From positions 18,102 to 82,101 of the forward strand of contig CALSNM010000015.1 in NCBI GenBank assembly GCA_943787725.1: a stretch of DNA of 64,000 bases, written 5' to 3'. The position numbers and the translations under genes were made by a program. Shown piece after piece: positions 26,171-35,856 of the stretch. The notes beneath the pieces are model-generated. The model saw only the letters and a program-made list of their open reading frames with translations, did no database searches and was not told the DNA's origin. Position 1 is the first letter of the stretch, and each line of letters begins with the position of its first letter. This stretch comes from an uncultured Flavobacteriales bacterium. Lineage in GTDB: Bacteria; Bacteroidota; Bacteroidia; Flavobacteriales_D; Parvicellaceae.

Positions 26171-27312
26171 TGAAAATCTTACATATAATTCCAAGTTTAA
26201 GAAAAGGGGGAGCTGAAAGAATAGTGCTGGATATTTGCAATGAATTAAATAAGGAGCAAAATATTGAAGTACATGTCGTTACCTTTTATAAAGAGAATGA
26301 ATATCAATTTTTAACAAAGGATATTCATTGGGAAATTATTCCCTCAAAAGTTATTCCTTCAATCACAAAAAAAGCGATTATTGATACTGCTCTGTTGCAA
26401 GAAAAGGTAGATTTTTTTCAGCCAGATATCATTCATACACATTTATATGAATCTGAAATTATACTCTCTCAAGTAAATATAGGTAAGGCAAAACGCTTCT
26501 CTCATTTCCATGATAATATGATTCAATTGGATAATTCGTTATTGTTTAATGTTTCTTTGAAGAATAAAATCACCAATTTCTATGAACGGAATATTATAGT
26601 AAAAACACTAAAATCTTCCAGTAATAATTTTATCTGTATTTCAAACGATACCTACTTGTATGCTAAGAAAATCTTGCCAAAGAAAAATCTGAATAATATA
26701 CATCTTCTTATAAACGCGATTGATGTTTCAAGGTTTAAAAATAATAGAATTAGGGAGGGTATAGAGAATAAAATAAGATTGGTAAATATTGGGTCATTTG
26801 TTAAGAAAAAGAATCAGATGTTCCTTGTAGAAATCGCTAATGAATTGAATAGTAAAAATATTGATTTTGAAATTCTTTTATTAGGGGATGGACCATTACT
26901 TGAAGATGTTAAAGCGTATGCAGAAAAATTGAATTTACATCAACGAATGATATTTAAGGGTAATGTGGAAAAGGTTGAAGATTATCTTAAAGAGTCAGAT
27001 ATTTACATACATTCTGCAACTTATGAGCCATTAGGATTGGTTATTTTGGAAGCAATGGCTGCTGGATTACCTTCCGTATCCTTAGATGGAAAAGGGAATC
27101 GAGATTTAATCGAAGAAGGTAAAAATGGATTTATGATATATGATCAAGACCCTATGCAGTTTGTCCAAAAAATTCTTTGTTTAGCTGAAAATAAAAGTAA
27201 ATATGCTGAAATTTCAAACTACGGTGAAGAATACGCTAAACAATATGATATTAAAGAATATGTAAATAAATTGTTATTCCTTTACAAGGATAGTATGTCT
27301 TCTGCAAATTGA
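26170..27312 (+). CDS. Family 4 glycosyltransferase
   Basis: A 380-residue retaining GT-B glycosyltransferase. ILHIIPSLRKGGAERIVLDI at the N-terminus, the domain-2 start LVNIGSFVKKKNQ, DIYIHSATYEPLGLVILEAM (the EX7E motif) and AAGLPSV are all typical of GT4. I prefer ATG 26170 to the GTG one codon upstream. The 3' end overlaps by 31 nt with the next gene, which runs on the opposite strand, so the two converge. Donor sugar unknown. Confidence 0.9.
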   Translation: MKILHIIPSLRKGGAERIVLDICNELNKEQNIEVHVVTFYKENEYQFLTKDIHWEIIPSKVIPSITKKAIIDTALLQEKVDFFQPDIIHTHLYESEIILSQVNIGKAKRFSHFHDNMIQLDNSLLFNVSLKNKITNFYERNIIVKTLKSSSNNFICISNDTYLYAKKILPKKNLNNIHLLINAIDVSRFKNNRIREGIENKIRLVNIGSFVKKKNQMFLVEIANELNSKNIDFEILLLGDGPLLEDVKAYAEKLNLHQRMIFKGNVEKVEDYLKESDIYIHSATYEPLGLVILEAMAAGLPSVSLDGKGNRDLIEEGKNGFMIYDQDPMQFVQKILCLAENKSKYAEISNYGEEYAKQYDIKEYVNKLLFLYKDSMSSAN

Positions 27313-28520
27313 GTATAATTTTTCTTTGCATTGTATTTTTCCGACCATATCTTATATGCCATTTTTCTTTTATTATTTTTTTCCTCTATCGATAAGTTGT
27401 AAAATAGATTAATGCTTTTGGCAACCATTTCACTTGTAGGATTAGCCTCCAGTAAATATCCATTTTCATGGGATACAATTTCAGAAGTTCCTCCTACGTT
27501 AGTTGCCATAGCCGGTATACTGAATGAGAAGGCTTCCATAATAGATACAGGGATACCCTCTGAAGAACTCAGGTTTAGAAAAAGATCAATTTCATTATCA
27601 TGATAGAATTGGTGCACATCTTCATTACTTAAGAACCCTACCATATTTAAATTTACATTAAGATTTTTAGCTAATTTATTTATTTGATTTTTTAACCCTC
27701 CCTGATGTGGATCATAACCTATATGATACCATATGTATTCAATATCTTGAAGCAGAGCTAGCGATTGAACTAATAAATCAATTCTTTTAACCGGCACTAT
27801 TAATGAACAACTTACTAAAGTGATTCTTTTTTTGTGAATAAATTTCTGGTGCGAAATGACATTGCTCACTCCCAGTCTAGATGACTTCAGTTTTTCAGAA
27901 TTGAAAAAATTATTTTTATAATATTGACAACCCTTTTCGGATATGAAATATAAACTGTCCAAGTATTTAGGAAGTATAGATCTTAGAGGTAAATAGTTAA
28001 TGGCTGATCTTTCAAGATAGATGTCCCAACCATGTCCTCTTGATAAGTATATACCGTTTATTTTATTTTTTAAATGGATAAAAGATAAAGCAAAGTCATT
28101 AATCCAGTAACTATAAAAAAATAATTTTGTGTTTTCAGTATTAATATTTCCTTTTATAAAGGAATCTATCTTCATTGACAATGAGATGCTATTCGCCAAT
28201 GAATATATGAGTGTTTTTTGAAACCCCGATGAAAATATACGAAAGGGTTTTTTTTTCATTGTTATGAATAATTCTCTCCAATAATATTTATTAAGAAAGG
28301 CATGAAGTATTTTTTTTAGGGTCAATTTTGTGAAAGGAATTTTCACTTCTTTAACATTGGCTGGAACATCTCTTGTTTTTTCATCATTTGAACTTGAAAG
28401 GATGTAAATCGTTTCAAAATTATCCTTTAGCACTTTAATTTCTTCCTCAAGAAATGTTTCCTCTTTTCCAAAAGGATAAGACTGTGTGAACAATAATAAA
28501 GTGTTGGTTTTGTTAATCAT
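27282..28520 (-). CDS. Family 4 glycosyltransferase on the opposite strand
   Basis: A 412-residue GT-B enzyme. LLLFTQSYPFGKEETFLEEEI starts the N-terminal domain, and IDLFLNLSSSEGIPVSIMEAFSFSIP near residue 330 is the GT4 EX7E region. It is the only minus-strand gene in the interior of the locus (5-33 kb) and converges on the upstream glycosyltransferase with a 31-nt overlap of the coding ends. Its 5' end faces the carbamoyltransferase across a 70-nt gap, so it must have its own promoter there. It may be a later insertion into the locus. Confidence 0.9.
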   Translation of the reverse strand: MINKTNTLLLFTQSYPFGKEETFLEEEIKVLKDNFETIYILSSSNDEKTRDVPANVKEVKIPFTKLTLKKILHAFLNKYYWRELFITMKKKPFRIFSSGFQKTLIYSLANSISLSMKIDSFIKGNINTENTKLFFYSYWINDFALSFIHLKNKINGIYLSRGHGWDIYLERSAINYLPLRSILPKYLDSLYFISEKGCQYYKNNFFNSEKLKSSRLGVSNVISHQKFIHKKRITLVSCSLIVPVKRIDLLVQSLALLQDIEYIWYHIGYDPHQGGLKNQINKLAKNLNVNLNMVGFLSNEDVHQFYHDNEIDLFLNLSSSEGIPVSIMEAFSFSIPAMATNVGGTSEIVSHENGYLLEANPTSEMVAKSINLFYNLSIEEKNNKRKMAYKIWSEKYNAKKNYTQFAEDILSL

Positions 28521-28541
28521 ATAATTTCGAATAAATATACG

Positions 28542-28569
28542 TTGGGTTTTAGGATATATTGTATTTTAG
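28542..28569 (+). promoter_or_regulatory. Candidate promoter for the carbamoyltransferase gene
   Basis: TTG at 28542-28544 and TATTTTAG at 28562-28569 are separated by 17 nt, close to the Bacteroidota TTG-N17-21-TAnnTTTG layout with one mismatch in the -7 box. The gene starts 21 nt downstream. It sits in the divergent gap, where a promoter is needed. Confidence 0.4.
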
Positions 28570-28590
28570 CAAACTTAAGTAAAGAAAGTT

Positions 28591-30354
28591 ATGAGCAGTA
28601 ATATATTGGCAATAAATGATGGTATTGGGAGTTCAATAGGGATTTTTGAAAATGGTGAGCCTGTTTTTTGTATAGAGGAGGAAAGGTTTAATAGAGTCAA
28701 AAATTGGCTTGGTTATCCGACCTTAAGTGTTCAATATCTCTGCGAATTAGGAAAGATTAATCCTAAACAAATTGATTATGTTGTGATAACCAACGAAAGG
28801 TTTTTTTCTGGAAGTAAGGAAGACTTTTACAAATATTATGATTTAAATTTTAAGGAGGCTTATCAAAGATTGACATCAGGTAACAAAAGAGTAAAAGAGG
28901 GATTGAAGTCTCAGTTGAAAAAAACCTTTCTCTATGATATCTATAACATGTCCAAAAAAAAGAAAGAGGAAGAAGATGCAACTAAAAATAAATTATTAAA
29001 ACTTGGCTTTCAAGAAAATCAAATTCTTAGGTTAAATCATCATCTGTGTCATGCTTCTGCTGTTTATTATGGTTTAGCTCAAAAGCTTGATGAAAAATAC
29101 TTAGTTTTTACCCTAGATGGTGGTGGTGATATGGAAACGGATACGGTTCATATTGGTCACAATGCAGAATTAGAAAAGCAAACATCATCTTGTTCCTTTT
29201 CTATAGGAAACATGTATTCATGTATAACTTATTTTTTAGGGTTTCGTCCTCATGAGCATGAATATAAGCTAATGGGGCTTGCTCCTTATGTTAATCCTGT
29301 TTATTCCGATGAATATTGTAATTATTTTAAGCAGTTCTTAGATTTAAAATCTGACGATACAGAATTTTATAATCCTTCACCCTTAAATCATTCAGAATTT
29401 CTAAATAAACTGCTAAACGATTTAAATAAAGACCGATTCGATAATATAGCTGCAGGACTTCAAAAATTTACAGAAGAGATTTGTATTAGATGGATTAAGG
29501 GAAACATAAAGAAATACAAAACTAACAAAATATTGCTATCTGGAGGTGTATTCATGAATGTGAAAATGAATAAACTAATCGCAGAATTACGAGAAGTAGA
29601 ATTTGTTGATGCATTTCCTTCTTGTGGTGATGAATCTAATATTTTTGGAGGAGCGTTTTTTATTCATAATAGAGAATTTAATAAGAAGGTAGGTCTTTTG
29701 AAATCATATACGTTAGGAACAAATTCCAATAGAGATTTAGTAACTTCTTTAGAGAAGCACGCTGATAGTATAGTTGTGGATTCATCATCAGAAATTAATA
29801 AAGCTGTAGCGAAATTATTGGCGGATAATAAGATTGTAGCTAGATGCTCAGGAAATATGGAGTTTGGAGCTAGAGCATTGGGTAACCGTTCAATTATGGC
29901 AAATCCTTCGAAGCTTCAAAATATTACTAAAATTAATCAAGCAGTTAAGAAAAGAGATTTCTGGATGCCTTTTGCTCCCGCTATTTTAATTGATAAAGCG
30001 CATGAATACGTGGACATTCCGACATCGATTCAAGGGCATGGCTCTCCATACATGATGTTTGCCGTAGATACGCTAGATGATGATAAGAAAAGACAAGATA
30101 TTACCTGTGGAATTCATCAAAGTGATTTTACTGCAAGAATAGAGGGGGTAAATGAAAAGATATACCCAGATTTTTATGACATTATTAATGAGTTTTATAA
30201 CATTACTGGGATTCCATGTGTTCTGAATACCTCGTTTAACTTGCATGGTTTTCCAATAGTTGAAAACAGTGATCAGGCTATAAAGGTATTGTTGAAATCT
30301 AAGATAGATTATTTAATAATTGATGATAAAATAATTTCAAGGAAGGAATTGTAA
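28591..30354 (+). CDS. NodU/CmcH-family O-carbamoyltransferase
   Basis: A 587-residue carbamoyltransferase that transfers carbamoyl from carbamoyl phosphate, via carbamoyl-AMP, to a sugar hydroxyl. The N-terminal Kae1-like domain carries NHHLCHASA (residues 149-157), whose histidines bind the metal, and FTLDGGGDME and YKLMGLAPY. The C-terminal YrdC-like domain has RCSGNMEFGARALGNRSI and PCVLNTSFNLHGFPIV. Length is typical. It predicts carbamoylated sugar in the surface glycan. The ATG follows a candidate promoter by 21 nt; 90 nt separate it from the next glycosyltransferase. Confidence 0.92.
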   Translation: MSSNILAINDGIGSSIGIFENGEPVFCIEEERFNRVKNWLGYPTLSVQYLCELGKINPKQIDYVVITNERFFSGSKEDFYKYYDLNFKEAYQRLTSGNKRVKEGLKSQLKKTFLYDIYNMSKKKKEEEDATKNKLLKLGFQENQILRLNHHLCHASAVYYGLAQKLDEKYLVFTLDGGGDMETDTVHIGHNAELEKQTSSCSFSIGNMYSCITYFLGFRPHEHEYKLMGLAPYVNPVYSDEYCNYFKQFLDLKSDDTEFYNPSPLNHSEFLNKLLNDLNKDRFDNIAAGLQKFTEEICIRWIKGNIKKYKTNKILLSGGVFMNVKMNKLIAELREVEFVDAFPSCGDESNIFGGAFFIHNREFNKKVGLLKSYTLGTNSNRDLVTSLEKHADSIVVDSSSEINKAVAKLLADNKIVARCSGNMEFGARALGNRSIMANPSKLQNITKINQAVKKRDFWMPFAPAILIDKAHEYVDIPTSIQGHGSPYMMFAVDTLDDDKKRQDITCGIHQSDFTARIEGVNEKIYPDFYDIINEFYNITGIPCVLNTSFNLHGFPIVENSDQAIKVLLKSKIDYLIIDDKIISRKEL

Positions 30355-30444
30355 AATGGATATTTTAGCCATTAATTCTTTAAAGCGTCCCTGTATTATA
30401 TTGTTGATAGCTAATCTATTTATTTTCAATTTTAACTTGTTCTA

Positions 30445-31722
30445 TTGAAAAAAGTAATCATAATATCCTATTTCTATCCACCTTGTAATTTGACGGCTTC
30501 TCAGAGAGTCGAAAGTTGGGCAAAATATTTAATTAAATCTGGATATTATCCTATAATTATAACGAGAAAATGGGAAAAACATGTTAAATCTTTTGATGAT
30601 TGTCATTATTCTACCTCAAAAGAAGTTTTAATTGAGAAACACGAGAATTATGAAGTGCATTATTGTCCCTATTCTGCAAACTTAAGAGATCGATTACATG
30701 CAGAAAAAAGGTTTCTATTTTTCAAAAAGGCGCTTTCTTTTATGGAAATTGTTTTTCAGAATATTTGGGTTAAACTATGTCCATTTAATAATTTCATAGA
30801 TGAGGCAGAAAAAATAATCAAATCCGAAAAAAAGATTCACAGTGTTATCATTAGTGGTAATCCATTTATTCAGTTTAAATTTGGATATCAACTAAGTAAA
30901 AAATATAATATTCCTTGGATAGCAGATTATCGTGATGCATGGACAACAAGTACAATAAATAATATTTCTGGAAATAGAATAAAAACAGCGATAAATCTAT
31001 ATCAACAATACTTTGAAAAAAAATGGGTTAAAACTGCTAGTTACATTACAGCAAGTTCAATTCCTATTGGAGAAAGTATGGGGAAGTTAGTTAATGTAAA
31101 ATCAGAAGCTATATATAATGGATTTGAGCCTTCCGATTTTATTCAATACAGCAATGTTCCAAAAATCACAAGTCATTTCCAAATAGTCTATATAGGTACG
31201 CTATATGATGGGCAAGATATCTCTATATTTATTGAAGCGTACAAAAACTTTATTCAAATAAAAAAGCCAAGCTGCAAGTTGTTTTTTCCAGGCCTTGATC
31301 TAGATTTAATTCAAAAAGTCAGAGTAGAAAAATTATTGGAGGGTTATGAAGATTACTATAAAACTTCTTTAAGGATTCCTAAATCTGAAATTTTAAAAAT
31401 TGAGAAGGAATCTCACTTGCTTTTGCATGTCGCTTGGAAAGGTCATGCGGGTATAATAGCTAGTAAAATATATGAATATATTGGCTCAGGATCAAAAATA
31501 ATTGTTGTGCCTGGAGATGGAGGTTCTATTGATGAGATTGTAGAGACATCAAGATCTGGATTCATCTTTGACGATGTCAATTCTGTTTATGCTTTTCTTT
31601 GCAATGAATATGATAAGTTTATTGAGGGTAGAGAGGTTAGCCAAGTGGATAGTGAATTAAGAATGCAGTTTTCAAGGGAAAGTCAGGCAATTAAGCTTGG
31701 TTTAATATTAAATAAGATATAA
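30445..31722 (+). CDS. Family 4-type glycosyltransferase
   Basis: A 425-residue GT-B glycosyltransferase. IIISYFYPPCNLTASQRV opens the N-terminal domain, IADYRDAWTTS near residue 160 and AIYNGFEPSDF near 220 are standard for this subgroup, and the C-terminal IASKIYEYIGSGSKI binds the donor. The start is a TTG at 30445 (MKKVIIISYFYPP); no ATG is suitably placed. Only one base separates its stop from asnB, so the two are coupled. Specificity unknown. Confidence 0.88.
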   Translation: MKKVIIISYFYPPCNLTASQRVESWAKYLIKSGYYPIIITRKWEKHVKSFDDCHYSTSKEVLIEKHENYEVHYCPYSANLRDRLHAEKRFLFFKKALSFMEIVFQNIWVKLCPFNNFIDEAEKIIKSEKKIHSVIISGNPFIQFKFGYQLSKKYNIPWIADYRDAWTTSTINNISGNRIKTAINLYQQYFEKKWVKTASYITASSIPIGESMGKLVNVKSEAIYNGFEPSDFIQYSNVPKITSHFQIVYIGTLYDGQDISIFIEAYKNFIQIKKPSCKLFFPGLDLDLIQKVRVEKLLEGYEDYYKTSLRIPKSEILKIEKESHLLLHVAWKGHAGIIASKIYEYIGSGSKIIVVPGDGGSIDEIVETSRSGFIFDDVNSVYAFLCNEYDKFIEGREVSQVDSELRMQFSRESQAIKLGLILNKI

Positions 31723-31723
31723 A

Positions 31724-33625
31724 ATGTGCGGAATTACTGGCATAATTGATTTTAATAAGCAATCGTCAATAGAAATTTTGGAGAACATGACCAGCACACT
31801 TAATCATCGTGGTCCAGATGGGTTTGGCAATGAATTGATTTCAGAAGCTAATTTTCAAGTTGGTTTGGGCCATAGAAGGCTTTCTATTATTGATCTTACT
31901 GAAAATGGCAAACAACCAATGCAGTATAATCAGTTTTCGATTACTTTTAATGGCGAAATTTATAATTATAAGGAAATAACAAAAGAATTAGAACAGCTAG
32001 GACACATTTTTAATTCCTCATCGGATACTGAAATGATATTGCATGCATATGCGCAATGGGGTTCAAAGTGTTTAGAGAAATTGATTGGAATGTTTGCTTT
32101 CGTAATTTATGATAAAGAAAAGCAAGAAGTTTTTTGTGCGAGAGATAGAGTAGGAGTTAAACCTTTTTTTTATTACTGGAACGAAGGTTTATTTTTGTTT
32201 GGTTCGGAATTAAAGGCTTTTCATCAGCACCCTTCTTTTCAAAAAGAAATTAATTTGGATGCTGTTGCTGCATTTATGCAATATGGGAATGTGCCTACAA
32301 ATCATTGTATTTTTCAAAATTGCAGCAAATTAAAACCAGGTCATTATTTACTATTTGATTTAAAAACGAAAAAATACAATTTGCAGCGTTATTGGAATGT
32401 TTACGATGCTTACAATAGTCCTAAGCAGAACATTTCCATGGAAGAAGCAAAAGCAGGAACAGAAACAATATTACAATCGGCTTTTGAATATAGAATGGTT
32501 TCGGATGTTCCAGTAGGCGTGTTTTTAAGTGGAGGTTATGACAGTGCTTGTGTAACCGCTTTATTGCAAAAAGACAGGACCGATAAGTTGAAAACTTTTA
32601 CGATAGGTGTTCCGGATATTGGATTGAACGAGGCTCCTTATGCTAAAGATGTAGCCAAGCATTTGGGAACAGACCATCATGAATATACATGTACGCATAA
32701 AGAAGCAATTGATTTAATTGATGATTTACCCTATTATTACGATGAACCATTTGCCGACAGCAGCGCTATTCCAACCACGTTGGTGAGTAAAATGGCAAAA
32801 GAAAAGGTAACGGTTGTTCTTAGTGCTGATGGTGGAGATGAAATATTTGCAGGTTATAATCGCTACGATTATTTAATTCGTTACGGGAATAAGTTAAATA
32901 AAATACCGGGTTTTGCTCGAAAGTCTCTAGCTGGATTAATGAATGGCGTTCCTTCCAATAGCATTCCTATGCTAAAGAATAAATATAATTTTCATAATCG
33001 CTACGAAAAATTAAAGGGAATATTGAAAGATCCTTCTCCCGAAAAAATAATGTTGAGTTTGAGTCAACAATATACAGATGAGCAAATTGAAGCAGTATTG
33101 AAAGATTCTGTTAATGTGTTAGATACCGCATACATTAGTAATGAACTAAAAAAAGACACGTTTTCTCCATTAGCTTACATGATGGCGATAGATTACCAAA
33201 CGTATTTGGTTGATGATATCATGCAAAAAGTTGATCGAGCTACTATGAGTGTAAGTTTAGAAGGTCGAGAGCCTTTTTTGGATCACCGAATTATTGAGTG
33301 GGCGGCTACCCTGCCTGATAATTTCAAATACCATAACGGAGTAAAAAAGCACATTCTTAAAGAAATTGTGCATCAATATATTCCAAAGGAAATGATGGAT
33401 CGACCAAAAATGGGGTTTGCAATTCCCATTGCTAAATGGATGAATGAAGAATTAAAAGAACGAATTGATTCATTTATTAATGAAAAGAACATTACTGAAC
33501 AAGGAATTTTTAATTGGCAGTATATTTCAAAATTAAAAACAGATTTTTACAACGGAAAAAAGGAATACGAAACCAAATTATGGTACGTTTTAATGTTTCA
33601 GATGTGGTATGCAAAATGGATGTAA
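31724..33625 (+). CDS. asnB: Asparagine synthase-type glutamine amidotransferase
   Basis: A 633-residue protein of the glutamine-hydrolysing AsnB family. Cys2 after the initiator Met is the glutaminase nucleophile (MCGITGII). The N-terminal Ntn domain includes NHRGPDGFG and FNGEIYNY; the C-terminal ATP-pyrophosphatase domain has the PP-loop SGGYDS at 269-274 and LSADGGDEIFAGYNRY near 365. In glycan clusters such enzymes often amidate uronic acids or other sugar carboxylates rather than make asparagine. Its position at the locus end favours that, but ordinary asparagine synthesis is not excluded. Confidence 0.88.
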   Translation: MCGITGIIDFNKQSSIEILENMTSTLNHRGPDGFGNELISEANFQVGLGHRRLSIIDLTENGKQPMQYNQFSITFNGEIYNYKEITKELEQLGHIFNSSSDTEMILHAYAQWGSKCLEKLIGMFAFVIYDKEKQEVFCARDRVGVKPFFYYWNEGLFLFGSELKAFHQHPSFQKEINLDAVAAFMQYGNVPTNHCIFQNCSKLKPGHYLLFDLKTKKYNLQRYWNVYDAYNSPKQNISMEEAKAGTETILQSAFEYRMVSDVPVGVFLSGGYDSACVTALLQKDRTDKLKTFTIGVPDIGLNEAPYAKDVAKHLGTDHHEYTCTHKEAIDLIDDLPYYYDEPFADSSAIPTTLVSKMAKEKVTVVLSADGGDEIFAGYNRYDYLIRYGNKLNKIPGFARKSLAGLMNGVPSNSIPMLKNKYNFHNRYEKLKGILKDPSPEKIMLSLSQQYTDEQIEAVLKDSVNVLDTAYISNELKKDTFSPLAYMMAIDYQTYLVDDIMQKVDRATMSVSLEGREPFLDHRIIEWAATLPDNFKYHNGVKKHILKEIVHQYIPKEMMDRPKMGFAIPIAKWMNEELKERIDSFINEKNITEQGIFNWQYISKLKTDFYNGKKEYETKLWYVLMFQMWYAKWM

Positions 33626-34477
33626 ATTTTGATACTGTGCAATTTAGAAGAACATTCCTTCTCATTCAGAAAGTCCTCTATATCTTTCAGAACAGCGTTT
33701 TGTAATGAATTCATTTATCCTACAACCCTTAGTGAAGAATCTAACAACCAACTAACCACTTTACTTTACGTTGAAAATAAATTTTCAATAAAATAGCATT
33801 GCTGAATGACATTTTGTGTGTCACTTTAATAATTATGGGGAGGAGCTTCTTTTGAATAAAAAAGAACACTGGAAACGGACTTATTAGCATCAATTTCACT
33901 TATTATTTTTAATAACGTGAGCTATGGAAGTGGATTTACCTAAGTTCCATTGATAGAAATACTTGTATTGAGCGAAGTCGAAATAAAGCAGAAAATTAGA
34001 ACTCTGATGTAAAGTGTGTAAAGGCGTGCCGCGTAAAATGAATGATGAGCTCAAACTAAATGGATAGTAAGGCTGGGAAGCTACGCAGTAGATCATTCAA
34101 CCGCACTTACCATTTAGGAAGGGAGAGTTATTTATTTTAGGTGGTCATTGGGGAAAAAAGCATTTTTTGTTTCTTTTTTTTGCGAAAAAAAGAAGGAGCC
34201 AATTGCGGCGGTGAGCGACAAAGACCAAGGATTAACTATTTCTCCAATATGGAATTAGAATTAAGTTCTAGTTTGCTTGAGTTTTTCAATCCCCATAAAA
34301 ATAAATGTGAGCCCATTTTGCTAGCAATGTTTTTTGTGTCATTCAGAACAATGTGCAATAAGTTGAAATTATTGTCAATTACCTTCGGTGAGAACGCTTC
34401 GCTAAGTGCAAGTGATTCACAATTTTGTCATCGGAATTGTATTGAATATAGACAGTTTTATTGTCTCAACAATTTAC
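33626..34477. other. Gene-poor stretch with repeat-like debris
   Basis: 852 bases between asnB and a convergent membrane-protein gene. I see no credible gene. Short pieces resemble dispersed Bacteroidota intergenic repeats: a TTGAGCGAAGTCGAAAT-like stretch near 33968, a GTGAAGAATCT-like stretch near 33733, and CATTCAGAACAATGTGC near 34340. Between 34171 and 34194 lies a perfect 10-bp hairpin. Short open frames here have unnatural composition. It looks like an old recombination or insertion scar. Confidence 0.55.
34171..34194. repeat. Perfect 10-bp inverted repeat
   Basis: TTCTTTTTTT (34171-34180) and AAAAAAAGAA (34185-34194) are exact reverse complements around a TGCG loop. It could end transcription from either side, or be part of a dispersed repeat. 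Confidence 0.5.
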
Positions 34478-35824
34478 CTAAATAATTCTTTTTTTTGCTT
34501 GCTGGTTTAAATAATAAATCAAATAAATTGCCGAGAAATAATAAGGCATAAATGGGATTTTATAGCGCGACAAAGCTCCAAAATTGGTGCTAGCCATTCC
34601 CACACCAAATGCTAATAATAGACTGAAGAAAATGGAGTATAAGATTAAAGGTTCGCTAAGAATTATGCGGATTACTTTTCGAGGATTTGTTTTAAGGAAT
34701 AGAATTAATGTTAGAAACAGGAGAATAGTATTTTCTAAGGCAGAAATTACCATCAGCGGGGACCCTACCTCAAAAAACAAGGGACGGTACAACGCTGTAA
34801 ATATTGCAAGTGGAGCAATAGTGGTCATCCCTCCCGCCGTTCCGTCAATCTCTCCCAAATTATAATTATTGCCGCCATATTGTTCTTCACGAAGTAAATC
34901 TTCCCGAATAATTTTTGCTTTTTCTACAGCCTGGTCAATATTTCCATAATCTCCCATTAAACTGCTAATATTGCTATACAAGAAAAATCCACCACCAAGA
35001 ATGATCACTCCTATTATTGGCATTACCAGCATTTTTACAAAACCAGAAGAAACCTGCTTTAAATAAGCGTTATTTAACCATAATAAAGCTCCAGGAAGAA
35101 GGGAGAGTATTATATACGGCTTCAACGCCATAATAATTGAGATATTAATAATGACAAGTAATGCATTTATTAATATTTTTTTTCTTGCAATAAACACATG
35201 ATAGAAATTGTACGAAAACCAGCAGGCAGAGCCCAGTACATAAGAATCTTTCATTATTCCTGATCCCCAAAATAACAATGAGGGCATAAATAAGATGCAA
35301 ATGGCCAATACTTTTTTTGCATTAGGGTAATTAATGGTAAATAACCGATACAGTTTCCACATTCCGATATAAGAAAATAATGCCGTCAATAAACTCGTAA
35401 TGAAGAAGCTTTTTGCTCCTAGTAAACAAAGTATGGCGGAATACCTTGAAACGGCAAATGTGCCAGAATCTTTCCACATATAGTGAGGAGGGTATCCCGT
35501 ATCACTATTAAAAGCAAACCAGTTTTGTCCGGATAAATCATTTTCAATTAAAATGGAGTAGAAAGCATTAAAATCTTCCGTCATTAAGTTAACTAGAGCA
35601 ACTGAGCCAAAATAATAATTTACAGTATCACCTCCACCGTAGTAAAGACCATAAATCAAACAAAATGCTGTAACTCCAATTAATTTTGCAGTCAACCCAC
35701 TAATAAAATATTGACTGTCCAACCCATTTCTTTGTTGCTGTGATTTAATTCCATAAGCTATGGTATAGATTATACCTAAATAAACTATGCCTAAAAAAAA
35801 ATCTTGTAATGTGAATAAATTCAT
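34478..35824 (-). CDS. Polytopic membrane protein, possible O-antigen polymerase-like (Wzy)
   Basis: A 448-residue protein with roughly ten to twelve hydrophobic segments and a loop rich in charged and Gly residues around 295-335. The overall plan (many helices plus one large periplasmic loop) fits Wzy/EpsG-like polysaccharide polymerases, which have almost no conserved motifs. Its neighbour is a glycosyltransferase starting 33 nt away on the other strand. No Wzx flippase is seen, so a Wzy pathway would need partners elsewhere. The family call is from topology and context only. Confidence 0.5.
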   Translation of the reverse strand: MNLFTLQDFFLGIVYLGIIYTIAYGIKSQQQRNGLDSQYFISGLTAKLIGVTAFCLIYGLYYGGGDTVNYYFGSVALVNLMTEDFNAFYSILIENDLSGQNWFAFNSDTGYPPHYMWKDSGTFAVSRYSAILCLLGAKSFFITSLLTALFSYIGMWKLYRLFTINYPNAKKVLAICILFMPSLLFWGSGIMKDSYVLGSACWFSYNFYHVFIARKKILINALLVIINISIIMALKPYIILSLLPGALLWLNNAYLKQVSSGFVKMLVMPIIGVIILGGGFFLYSNISSLMGDYGNIDQAVEKAKIIREDLLREEQYGGNNYNLGEIDGTAGGMTTIAPLAIFTALYRPLFFEVGSPLMVISALENTILLFLTLILFLKTNPRKVIRIILSEPLILYSIFFSLLLAFGVGMASTNFGALSRYKIPFMPYYFSAIYLIYYLNQQAKKRII

Positions 35825-35856
35825 TGCTTACATTAGCGACCTCAAATATATGCAAA

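Noticed and set aside
33896..34096. 66-codon minus-strand open frame containing FDFAQYK
   Set aside because: The peptide is the translation of a dispersed-repeat-like sequence, with no start context or domain.
34141..34485. 114-codon plus-strand open frame in the 33.6-34.5 kb gap
   Set aside because: Starts within a homopolymer-rich hairpin, has unnatural composition and overlaps the end of the membrane-protein gene; it looks like repeat DNA read by chance.
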